Source: Laetiporus sulphureus 93-53
Taxonomy: Eukaryota > Basidiomycota > Agaricomycetes > Polyporales > Laetiporaceae
Assembly: GCF_001632365.1 (NCBI RefSeq)
Contig: NW_024468513.1
Span: 122,374 to 186,373 of the forward strand
DNA length: 64,000 bases
Direction: 5' to 3'
The notes beneath the pieces are model-generated. The model had not been told where the DNA came from. It made no database searches and worked only from the letters and a program-made list of their open reading frames with translations. This document shows positions 1 to 10,038 of this stretch, in pieces (position 1 is the stretch's first letter; the number at the start of each line of letters is the position of its first letter). A program made the position numbers and the translations under genes.

Positions 1-579
1 GATGTATCAAGTCTAGCCGAGCGAGAGAAAGGCAGGCCCCGCCAGAAGAGGATTACAGTAGCCCATTCGCACAGCAGCCGAGCCTGTCCAAAGGTTACCG
101 AGAAGCAAATGTGGCCATGAAGAGGCTGCACGCCGAGTGCCAGCGCAGATCACGGTGCCTTTAGCTGCGACGTAGAGGGCGCTGGGCAGCAAGGGCGATG
201 GTGGTGCGGAGACCTGCAGGACGAGCAGTCGCCAAGTGAGCGCGGGAACATCGCGAGGATCACGACAGGCGGCTGGAACGCCGTCGCTCCGCTACGCTCG
301 CGTCGCCGCCGCTTGATGCAGGGGTAAGTGGAGCGGGAAGTTGAGCGACAGGGCATTCCGAATTGTGGGTGGCTGTTGCTTGTTCCGACGCTGCACGCGC
401 GCAAAGCGCATTCCGAATATTGAATAGATGAGGGGCGCCAAACGTCCACCTGCTGATGCGGAGATATACTGGGCACCGTTAGATGACATGTTCAGAGTCG
501 TGCAGAGACTGAGAGGGTTGGCGAGGTCGTGAAGGTCGATGAGAGGGGGAGATGAGAGACGCTGGCAGAAATATTAGGG
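1..579. other. left-edge stretch, no recognised gene
   Basis: Short open frames run on the minus strand (a 65-codon frame from 489 and a 108-codon frame below 476), but none belongs to a family I recognise and no chain of splice sites joins them convincingly. A minus frame between about 160 and 16 reads WPHLLLGNLWTGSAAV and could be the end of an unidentified gene. I cannot support a gene here. Confidence 0.3.
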
Positions 580-613
580 GCGGTCAGAGTGGGCGATTCT
601 CGCCCGATTCTGA
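580..613 (+). repeat. left terminal inverted repeat
   Basis: This 34-base arm begins GCGGTCAGAGTGGG and is the exact reverse complement of 1196-1229. It holds an internal hairpin at 591-605. Confidence 0.85.
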
Positions 614-689
614 GTGTCGCTGCGACGCCGATTCTGGTCGATGCAGAATCGGGCGCTTCGCAGAATCGCACCAGAATCGTAGCTTTTTG

Positions 690-713
690 AGAAGCGGCTC
701 GCGAGCCGCTTCT
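690..713. repeat. 24 bp perfect palindrome
   Basis: The sequence starts AGAAGCGGCTCG and reads the same on both strands. Flanking AGCTT (681-685) and AAGCT (714-718) could extend the stem with a small bulge. It lies inside the element, just inside the left subterminal repeat cluster. Confidence 0.8.
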
Positions 714-1195
714 AAGCTCAGAATCGCCTCGCCGATTCTGCATAGCTGGATCCTCTTCACCACATACTTATTTATGATGATTTGTCAGCAGACTAGTGCG
801 TTGAATAAGTGTGCAATCCACATTTTTACAAAACTTGGTGATGCAAATACGATAGCTCTTTACCATATCCTTTGCGATGTCTTTGGTGTTCAATGTGAAT
901 CCTTGTATCATTCAGATGAGCCCAAAGTAAATTTTCTGCTCGGCAGTGGCGCCAAGTCCGGCGGGGCATAGGGCTGCATAGGCCCACCGGTGGTAAATCC
1001 TCGATTTATGAGACTTGAACAGTACAATTCATGTTGTGACTTGTCTCTCAGAGCTACTCAACATAAAAGGCAAATGTCCAACTTGCCCGTAACAGAATCA
1101 AAAGGACAATCGTGTACCGGAGCATCAGAGTGAGAACCCGATTCTGAGTCGATTTTGTGACCTGTAGCGCCTCGAGAATCCGGTCAAAATCGGCG

Positions 1196-1229
1196 TCAGA
1201 ATCGGGCGAGAATCGCCCACTCTGACCGC
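1196..1229 (-). repeat. right terminal inverted repeat
   Basis: This is the exact reverse complement of 580-613 and ends ACTCTGACCGC. Confidence 0.85.
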
Positions 1230-1524
1230 GTGGGCGTCCCAAAGCCAAAGCAGCGGGAGCTCTATAGCTAGAGTCACCCGCGCGCTAGTTCGAGTATTCC
1301 GAATCGCACAAACCGACGACGGACACGCCATCCGTCCCCTCGCTGCCCATTGGAGAGCACAAACAGACCGCCTGCATGCCCTTGCCGGAACATCACGCGT
1401 GCCCTTATATGCCCCGCAATATTGTCCCGTGGCCCCTAACACGTCCCTCGTCTCCGTCCCCGCCTTTTCTGCTGCTGTGCGGCTAATTATATTCAGTCTC
1501 GTCCGCTCCCTTATCCCGCACGAC
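1230..1524. other. promoter region of the SSU1-like gene
   Basis: No gene is seen. The stretch is pyrimidine-rich towards the start codon and holds a TTATAT sequence near 1405, about 120 bases before the chosen ATG. An in-frame upstream ATG at 1399 would add 42 residues with no resemblance to the family, so I prefer the ATG at 1525. Confidence 0.4.
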
Positions 1525-3112
1525 ATGCAGTGTAGCAAGCAGGCTAACGCGCCCCTTATGCTGCCGTACGCCCAGTGGAAGAGCTGGCCGGAACGCATAC
1601 GGTGGGCGCTTCAGCCGTGCAGTGAATTATTCAGGTTCTGACTTTACTCTTCATGCGCAGACATTTCACGCCAGTATGGCATGCAGTCATCATGGGTACA
1701 GGTGCTATCTCCGCCCTTCTCAACGACTTTCCTTATGGACAGGATAACGACAACTTCAAAATCGCCGCATGCGTCTTCTTCATCCTGAACCTCATCCTGT
1801 TCGTATTCATCTGCGTATGCTCGTTCCTGAGATACGTGTTGAATCCTGATGTATGCCTCTCCCTTATGGTCATCTCGTGAACGTGAGATTCTGATATTTC
1901 ACGTAGGTTTTCTGGCTCATGATCGGGCACCCGGCACAAAGTCTGTACATAGGGTGCTTTCCAATGGGCATAACTACCCTCATCAGCTCTGCTCTTGTGT
2001 GTGCGCTTCTTTCTTTCGCACCTGCTGGATGTTCAGACCTATCGCTAGGCTCTCAATCAGAACTGGAGCTTTGGAGGACCAGGATTCCTCTACGCTCTAT
2101 GGGGCTTCTGGTGGCTTGACTCTGCCCTCTCTTACCTCGTCTGCTACGGCATGATCTACACCATGTAAATTCGGCATTTCAAGCCACTGTGACTTCCGCT
2201 GACGTTTCCCAGGGTCGTACGGCACGAACAGTCCATCTCGAACATGGCCGCAGTCTGGCTCCTGCCCGTCGTCACGCTCGTCGTCGCATCCTCGACAGGC
2301 GGGCTCCTAGCGCAGGCGATCAAAGTTCATTCACACACGTCGGCGCTCGTTACGACCGCATTCTCGTTCACGATGCTCGCGATGGGGCTTGCGTTCGCGC
2401 TCATGATGATCACCATCTACCTCCTCCGGCTCATCATACGCGGCGTGCCCGATCCCGGGCTCGTCCTCTCCGCGTTCATCGTCCTTGGCCCGCTTGGCCA
2501 GGGCGGCTTCTCCCTCCTCGTCAACGGCAGCGTCATCTCGGAGCTCCTCCCGTTGCATATCCAGGGCGATTTCCCGCAGAGCGCGCTGGCAGGCCAGATG
2601 ATCTATGCGGTCTGCTTTTGCGCGAGCTACGCCCTGTGGAGCATGGGCATCGCATGGATTGTGCTTGCGGTGTGCTCCATATATCATGTGGTCGGCGTGA
2701 GGCGGACGACGCTTCACTTCAATATGGCATACTGGGGACTGATCTTCCCCAACGGCGTGTTTGCGCTGCTGACGGTCCAGCTCTCGCGCGTGCTCGATAG
2801 CGGATTCTTCAGGGTCGTGGGCTCGCTATGGTCTGGTGCGTCTCCGTTCACCATTATACTTATTCTCGATTTGCGACTAAGGGGCTCTTTCGTACAGCGC
2901 TCGTGTTCCTCCTATGGGGCGCCATATTCTTGCGCAGCATACCGCCGTTCATCGACGGCACGCTGTTCAAGGCGCCATGTTTGCCGGATGGCTCGGTAGC
3001 TGCGCAGCTCCTCCCCACCGTTCACACACCCTCCCCCGCGGCGGCTCATGGCGAGAAGTCGTCTGTGTCTTCTGATTCCACTTTTGACGAGCAGGGTCAT
3101 AAGAGCGAATGA
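1525..3112 (+). CDS. SSU1: SSU1-type sulfite efflux / TDT family transporter
   Basis: This is a predicted plasma-membrane exporter of the tellurite-resistance/dicarboxylate transporter (TDT) family. Yeast SSU1 of that family pumps out sulfite, and other members carry malate or act as anion channels. Exons: 1525-1601, 1661-1850, 1907-1996, 2061-2164, 2213-2835, 2898-3112, giving 432 residues, the usual size. The first segment RHFTPVWHAVIMGTGAIS at the N-terminus, HPAQSLYIGCFPMG, and LGPLGQGGFSLL are family signatures, and about ten hydrophobic segments follow one another. The Ser-rich tail (SSVSSDSTFDEQGH) is cytoplasmic and may be regulatory. The first intron splits an Arg codon just before HFTPVW. 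Three in-frame ATGs are possible (1399, 1525, 1558). Substrate is inferred; sulfite is the best guess. Confidence 0.85.
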
Positions 3113-3883
3113 CTGCAGGGATGTGAGCGACTCGTTCGCAGATAGGAACTTCATATGAGGAGTTTAAACCACGAGAGGGAATGCTTGAGGAGCGGTCGGC
3201 ATTTGTTGTATACATATACGTACGTAGCTCTTCCCATCTAATATTTGCTAGATATAGACACTTGCTTCGTGCTGTATAGTGACACATCATTCAATTAATG
3301 CAAGCATCTTACCTTGAGAGATGGAACGCATGCGCACGTTATTTAGCCCGACGTCGATGCTGCAGGACGAAGTACGGGCCTCGCAGTCACGGCGGAGTTT
3401 CAAGGTTTTTCAAGGTCGCATTCGTCCTGCAGTCTGCTTCCTTTCCGTCTCAGATGATCGCTATATCCTTACATGAATTCAAGAAGCTGGAACTAAAAAT
3501 CTGTGCTGCCACTATCCTAAAATGTCAATATGCGATGTCGAGATGTGATGCGTTACCGGATCACAGTTAGTGTCCTTGATAAGATCGAGTAATACGCTCC
3601 CTGCTAAAACGATGTGACACTTATCACGTTCGAGGTCGGTGTGTAGGTAAATATCATGAGGTGTAACTGTAAGATCTACTGCTACCAGCTACCTCGCAGC
3701 CACGTGCGCGTCTCTCGCGATGATTGGCTCCCTGAGACGAACCACGTCTCTTGCCGGATCGGTCCACTCATGTAACTTGGAACTGCCTGCCGCCTGCGCG
3801 TGCGGCCTCTTCCCATACCACCTACTACACCCACCGTTGCGCTTCACCGAGGACATATCTTAATACTGTAGACCGCGCTAGAG
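3113..3883. other. intergenic, SSU1-like to LSB6
   Basis: This holds the 3' region of the transporter and the promoter of the kinase. A 90-codon open frame from 3298 resembles nothing known. The last 120 bases before 3884 are CA- and CT-rich, and no TATA box is evident. Confidence 0.4.
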
Positions 3884-6800
3884 ATGTCTCCCAACCGCTC
3901 CGACTACCAGCCCCTCGCTCAGAGTGTCGAGGACGGGCAAGAGCAAGAGGCCGACGTCGGCGAAGGCCTCTCCCCTGTGCCCATCCCGCAGCCATCACCG
4001 CGCGTGCGCCGTCCAGGGAACATTGACCTGAGCAAGCTAGACACGGCCTTTAAGAGGTGTGTGATGCAAAGTCTGCAGGAGAAGAATAGAGCTAAATACC
4101 CACGGTGTAATGGTTACATAGGTGGACGGAGAGCATTGCGCAGAAGGTGAAGCGCAAGAAGAAGGTTGAGGACAATTCACGCAAGGAGATATGGCACAGC
4201 GTCTTTGAACCCCAGATCATAGTCCCGAATTTTGACGTCCTTCCAGTGAGTCCAAGTCTACGCATTCACGCGAATACACGGTGATAGTCCCCACCCAGCT
4301 CAAGACCTTAGATCACAAACCGCCCATGACGAAGGAGGACTTTGACAGGTGAGTGTATGCGGGAATGTATACTTATGGACTGGCCTCATTGACAAGACAA
4401 GACTGGTAGAAGCTGTCAAGGAGTCCATTGCAGAGGGTATCCATCCCAAGATGATCACCAAGGGCTCATCCGGGTCCTATTTTGCGCGTGCTAAGGTCGA
4501 CGAACGCGTACAGACTGTGGCGTGAGGTCCATCGCTACTCGTCGGAAATCTGCGCTCACGATTCTGTCAGAGTGTTCAAGCCGAAAGACGAGGAGCCGTA
4601 CGGACGACTAAACCCCAAGGTGCGTAACTAGCATTTGGAAACTGGTGGGCTTCGATGAGAGCAAGAGAAACATGTGCAGACCACGAAGTGGTTGCATAGG
4701 CAGTTCAAATGGATTATACCCTTCGGGCGCGCATGTCTCATCCCGAATCTGAGGTCGGTTATCTGCACTGTCTAGTTCTTCTGTGACTCTGCTGACACGG
4801 TCTTACAGCTACATCTCAGAAGCTGCTGCATCGTTACTGGACGAGCGACTGGAGTTGCATATTGTCCCGAGGACCGAGCTGGTGTCGCTCTCGAGTCCGG
4901 TTTGTCGATTATGACTTCATTCAGGGCAGAGCTGACGCTATGAACAGGCCTTCTTCTACGACTGGCTCGATAGGCAAGCTGCTAAGAAAGGCAAGCCTCT
5001 ACCCGAAAAGATTGGCAGTATGCAGTACTTCCTTCACGGATATACAGGCAAGGTCAGAACATTTGAGTACAGATGGTCAAGCTGATGGCTCTTAGATGCA
5101 TCGGACTTCCTCCGCAAGCACCCATGGCCGGGCCGGGCCATCTCTGATACGTTCGACGATTCCAATCATCGACAAGGCAGCTTTTCAAAGAAGTGCTTGT
5201 CAACAATGAAGATCATCTGCGGGAAGACGGGTGGTGAAGAAGACTTCTACGACGATGATGATCAGGAGGATGAACGGCTGCTATTTGATGCGACGGAAAG
5301 CCGAACGGGGCAGCCGTTCTACTGGACACCTGCGCTACAGGACAATTTCCGTGAGGAGCTTGAGAAGTAGGTACGCGTGTCCTTTGAGGGTTTGATATGT
5401 GCTCAAGACTGCTTCGTATGCAGGCTGGTCATACTTGGTAAGAGAGTCAGTCAAATCCGCGAAACGTTTCTAAAGACCGTGCAGACTATTTGATGCTTAA
5501 CACGGACCGCGGCGCGGACAACTACATGATCAAGCACTGCGACTGTGACCCGGGCAAGTCATTTGTGAACGAGGCGCCTTCGCGCATCTTGCGCCTCGAG
5601 ATGCCGATGATGACTGAGTTGCGCCGGACCGAGTCCGCGACGAGCACGCCGAGTATGGGGCCATCGTCATCGACGATGTACTCGCAGCCGGCACACTCGA
5701 ATCCGCATCTGCCATATACGCGGCAGCCGCACATCCACATCGCGGCTATCGACAACTCGCTTTCATTCCCTCATGAGCACCCACGCGGTTGGCGGTCATA
5801 TACGTACGGGTGGTTGTACCTGCCTGTGAGCATCATCGGGCGGCCGTTCAGCCAGAAGACAAGGGACCACTTCTTGCCCTTGCTCACGTCCAAGGCGTGG
5901 TGGACTGAGACGACGTACCAGCTCAGGAAGCTGTTCGCAGTCGATCCGGATTTTCATCCGAAGATGTTCCGTGTAGGCCTTCTTCCTGACTTTGTCGATA
6001 CGCTTGAGGTGACCTATGACATGGCATACAGCGGCAACTGGCCGTCGTCAAAGGCCAGGGTTGGAACATAGTTCAGTCGCTCAAACATGCGGTACGTATA
6101 TCCGGATGTCAGAAGATGCAATGTGGGCTGACCGTACACATTTAGGACGAGGGTGAGTCGCCTGCATGATCCTTCTTACTGTGACTGATGATCATGCAGG
6201 CCCGCTGGAACTGACGCGGAGGCAGAAAGTCCTTGTATGGGACGACGAAGTCGAAATGACAGACGACATGCTCCCCGATCTAGCGAAGGGCCCGCCCGGC
6301 ACGCCCATGCGACCGGCCGCATCACCACACCTCTCCGTCAACACCGTCCCTCTACCGCGGCGGTCACGAAGCCACAGCGCGTCCGACTTCCCGCCCCCCA
6401 TGCGCCGTGTCTCCTCCGAGTTCTCCTCGCGGCCGGTCCCGTTCTCGAGCAAGTTTACGCGCGTGCACCCTGCGACGACGGGCGTCACTGTGCTCGAGCA
6501 CATGGAACGTCTGGACGCGGTGGAGGCGGGGTTGAAGCGACTGGTGGTCGAGGAGAGCGTGCTGGAAGATGAGGAGGAGGTAGATGTCGGTGAAGCGGCC
6601 GCGTCGACGTCTACATCCGCTCCTGCGGCAATGCTGGCTGATCGGGCGCATGAAGAAGAGCTGTCCCCATCGGCGAGGTCGGACCATCTCCCAGTTGTGC
6701 CAGAGGATGGGTTGGCGACGTCTATGTCGGAGGAGGATCTCATTGCGATGTCCAAATCGATGTCGCACTTGGAGCTTGCGGCGTCGGCGAAACATGCGCG

Positions 6801-7000
6801 CTGGCCGAGTGCGGGGACGCCTCATGCAAGTAGACCCAGCTTGGATTGGATGCATGCTGAGCCTGAGAGCCCGAAACCGCAATCGGTGATTGTCGAAGTG
6901 AGTGCGCGTTGTCTTCCATCGTGGACTGTATCATCTTACTGTGACTGTCCTACAGCGAATAGAGACGGTCGATACAAAACCGTTCTTCTCGTGTTGCTGA
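3884..7000 (+). CDS. LSB6: type II phosphatidylinositol 4-kinase
   Basis: The product phosphorylates phosphatidylinositol to PI4P on Golgi, endosome or vacuole membranes. Fifteen exons: 3884-4056, 4122-4245, 4299-4348, 4402-4521, 4571-4619, 4680-4753, 4809-4899, 4948-5047, 5096-5366, 5424-5437, 5485-5972, 6032-6091, 6146-6152, 6200-6897, 6956-7000 (787 residues). Family motifs appear in order: KGSSGSYF (ATP-binding, about residue 140), VFKPKDEEPYGRLNPK, LSYISEAAASLL, LNTDRGADNYMIK (catalytic loop), HIAAIDNSLSFPHEHP (metal-binding) and KGQGWNIVQSLKHADEGPLE. The last residues are PFFSCC, a likely palmitoylation site that would anchor the enzyme. Exons 10 and 13 are only 14 and 7 nt long and intron 8 is GC-AG. 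The Ser/Pro-rich stretch encoded by exon 14 is an extension beyond the catalytic core. Confidence 0.92.
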
Positions 7001-7145
7001 TACCTTGTACATTTGTGCTGTTCATTCGTTGTGCTATCGCAATTCGCTTTTGCTTTCCCAAGATATACTAAAAGATAGATGTATGGTAATGCGGCGCGCG
7101 ATCCATGGCAGGCCATGTATAGATATCAGTACAAGTAAGTGAAAG

Positions 7146-8730
7146 TCAGTCGCCCTCTGTCATCAACCATTTAGCGAAGTCGTCCAAGCGTTTCTTTTCG
7201 CCCTCGTCATCACCCTCTGCGAACGAGGACTCGTCTGCACTTCGCTTGAACCGTTGCTTTCCTGCGTATAAGAAAGCTTCCACTCTCCGTCCTGCGAAAA
7301 ATCGTCCGTTCATTTTCTGTATTGGTCCTGTTAGACAAACATCAGGTGGATTTGGAACGCCGTGCTTACTATTATACACGCTTGAGCGCTGATAGGGTCT
7401 CGGAACTTGACGGTCATGATGCCTTCTGGCTCTTTCTGAAGGTGGGATGAGAGATGAGTGAAGGTCGCGCAAGACGGAAAGCACTGTACGCACGTCATAT
7501 AGTACAACGTTCGTCACCTCACCCAGTGTCGAACACTCCTCTCGTACATCTTCCTTCAAGTCGAGCAGTAATGACGCGTCCTCTTCCAATTCCTTTGATG
7601 TGAACATGTGCTTGAGGACAACTATCCGGTTGTTCTTATTTACTACTGGCGCCTTGTCCTCTTCTGTCCTGGAAGGGCCGAAACCATCTTCATCATCCCA
7701 TTCGCCCAGCTTCCTAGAGTGATATGATTGAAGCAGTTAGTTCATGAATGCAGTACATCAGCTATCAGGCGTACTTCTGCATCTTTCCGATTCGCTTTGT
7801 GGCCTTCTTCTTGTCTGCCATCGTCTTCCTGGGCTTCGCTTCTCCCTCCGCCCCTCCCTCGCTCATCTCATGCTTATGGCCAAACTCAGCCTTCTGCACA
7901 CGCATGCGCGTTTTCGGATCGCCAATCCGCAGCTCGTCGTCGTCCAACAGCCGCTCCGCGAGGTCCACCGACTCCTCTTTGAAATACACGACGAGCGCGT
8001 CGCCGCTGAACGTTCCGTCCTCGCGCGCGTACAGCTTCACCTTCGGATGGCCCTTGTCGTCCTCCTCGATCAGGCCGAACTTGGAGAAGCGCGCCACGAC
8101 CTCATCCGCCTCGGTATCTAGCGGGAGACCGGTCACGTAGACGGCGGTGTTCTTCGACTTGCGCTCGGGCGCGGCGGCTTGTCCGTTGGACACCTTGCCT
8201 CGCTTGACGGCAGGGCCTGAGATCGAGCCGACGGTGCTCGAGGTGTAGTCTTCGGGCTCTTTGCGCTTCTTAGTCCGTTTAAGAACGGGCGCGGCAGGAG
8301 TCTAGCAAAACAAAACCGGTACGAGGATACAAGCAAGCATGGCAGAGTGTGGTTGAGGAAAGCATTCACGCTAATGAGTCGAAGGAAGAGCTGGTGGTCC
8401 TGGGATAGTAGACCTCACCTCTTCGTCAACGCCTGCTACAGAATAGGCGGCCTGCTGCGCCTTCACCAAGTCTTCGTCGAGCTATACATGCCCAGAGTTC
8501 ACATGTTCGGGTAGAAGCTAGCAGGGAAAGTCTAAGGGACGCACCACAGGAACCCATGCCCCCTTTGCTGCATCGTACTCCAACTCGCTTCCATCATCGT
8601 TCTCAAACCTCCACGCCCCTGCCGCGCGGTCAAAATGTACCCTAGGATCCTCTGCGAAAGCTGCTGCCTGGTCTGCTACAGAGGAGCCGGCGGCAATAGC
8701 TGATGGAGGAAGCGACTCGGCGGTCGACAT
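7146..8730 (-). CDS. CUS2: CUS2/HTATSF1-like U2 snRNP-associated RRM protein
   Basis: This is a nuclear splicing factor of the Tat-SF1/Cus2 family, which binds U2 snRNP and the SF3b complex during prespliceosome formation. Exons: 8730-8545, 8481-8419, 8301-7775, 7713-7494, 7435-7370, 7316-7146 (410 residues). A first RRM begins about residue 134 (NTAVYVTGLPLDTEADEVV). A second begins with NRIVVLKHMFTSKELEED and carries KEPEGIMTVKFRDPISA and the conserved end GRRVEAFLYAG, as in UHM-type RRMs. The N-terminal segment VHFDRAAGAWRFENDDGSE matches the acidic region seen in family members. The C-terminus is acidic and ends shortly after FAKWLMTEGD. All splice sites are canonical. Confidence 0.88.
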
Positions 8731-9010
8731 TGTTGCTGCGTAGAGTCACGAACGAGTTTAGCAGCTAAAACTATGTGGAGCAGCCCGTTAATGCTGCAGA
8801 AGTATACAAGAGGATGAAGTGACGAGAAGGATATGCTACACTGATGGGTGTCGTAGGAATGGAGGGCTGAGGAAGTGGTCACGACAGTGTAAAGGCATGT
8901 CCAAAATGAGCAATTCAATCAACCGTTCTCGTTCAAGTTCCACTATATACGCCACTCGCTGAGTTTCGGCCAGGGGATGCAGGCAATCCATTACTCTACA
9001 AAGAAATGAT

Positions 9011-9713
9011 CTACTTGTACAGCAACATGGGGAAATATGCGCTAGGATCATGCGGAGCATCGTCAACACGTTCAGGTATCCAGCGCTTGCTGGAAACAGG
9101 GAGTGTCGGAGGCAACTTGGACTCCGAGAACAGTTTCCCGGCGGAAGAGACCTTGGCGATTGCAGCAGTCAGCTCTATCGGCTCTGGCGCGGTCGCGGGC
9201 ACAGAAGATCCATCGGCGGCTTCTCCTTCAGCGGGTGCAGCAACACTATGGATATGTCAGGTAAATTTCGGTGAGTGCTGGTTTCGTAAGCGGGAACGTA
9301 CGCTGGAGCCTGAGAGTGTTGAATGAGAAGGGAGGAGAGTTCTGTCTGTGTCACAACGGACAGCTGAGGGTAAACGCGTCGGACATCACGCTTCCAGTAT
9401 GGGTTTTGTGCAGGGTCGGACGCTGCAGCACTTGTCGTACACAGTCTCGGTTATAGAGGTCACACCAACACTCACCCTTGGTAGCCGGTGTAGCGTACAC
9501 CTCTGGTCTCGATCCTGGAGGAGGATATCTGAACACACCGGGCAACGGGAGACCACTAGATATCTCGGGATTTATGACAACGGCATCCCCTGGGATCGTA
9601 CCCAATCAGTACAGGCTCACAGAGTTAATAACATTGCACGCACTGAACTTCTTCCAAAAGCCCTTAGGGCTGAGATGGTACCGCGTTGAATCCGCGAACT
9701 TGCGAGTAGCCAT
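9011..9713 (-). CDS. fungal complex I accessory subunit (NUZM/21 kDa type)
   Basis: I read this as a fungal-specific accessory subunit of mitochondrial NADH:ubiquinone oxidoreductase. Exons: 9713-9644, 9589-9476, 9422-9302, 9245-9011, giving 179 residues, about 19.5 kDa. Conserved stretches I recognise are KGFWKKFRDAVVINPEISSG, the following LPLPGVFRYPPPGSRPE, and SDPAQNPYWKRDVRR. The protein has no transmembrane segment. The middle is Ala/Glu-rich and variable, and the end (PHDPSAYFPMLLYK) is family-like. It lies head to tail with the CUS2-like gene on the same strand, 280 bases upstream of it. The family assignment is from memory of the motif pattern, so the exact subunit name is less certain than the coding model. 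Confidence 0.65.
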
Positions 9714-10038
9714 GGGTTAGTGTGCGGACCACCTCCACCGAGGGTCAGCGTTGTGAGCGCCCATGCACGTGCGTACGCATAGCGGCCACATCCGAACGAT
9801 TTCCGCTCTCCCCATGCGCAATTTGACTTTCGCCCTGGATAGATTTGTTTGTATCCTCCCCAGAAAACAATTCGTGGAAGAGAGGGACTCTTCCATCTAC
9901 ACTATTACACTAAACACGGTGTACTTTTCACCTACAAAGGCTATGATTGAAATCCTCCAGATATTCCATTACTAGCATCATAAAGATCGTGAGTACAGTA
10001 ACTAAATACCAGGTACACGTACGAGAGCATGGCAGTCA
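9714..10038. other. intergenic, promoter of complex I subunit gene
   Basis: This short gap lies between two minus-strand genes: promoter of the 9713 gene on one side and the 3' region of the Arf exchange factor on the other. I see no further feature. Confidence 0.4.

Larger units (their letters stand above)
580..1229. mobile_element. MITE-like element with 34 bp inverted repeats
   Basis: The two ends are perfect inverted copies of each other over 34 bases (580-613 and 1196-1229), and a further 11-base match (gacgccgattt type) continues inward on both sides. The ends are GC-rich, repeat the octamer CAGAATCG or its complement many times, and each contains a small hairpin (GGGCGA-TTC-TCGCCC). 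The interior (about 760-1120) is AT-rich and has no transposase frame, so this would be a non-autonomous DNA element. An inner terminus starting CAGAGTGGG would fit the loose hAT end consensus, but I see no 8 bp target duplication at either possible boundary, so the superfamily is open. Confidence 0.7.

Noticed and set aside
577..1232. 8 bp target duplication as expected for a hAT element
   Set aside because: The eight bases on each side of either possible terminus do not match, so the superfamily was left open.
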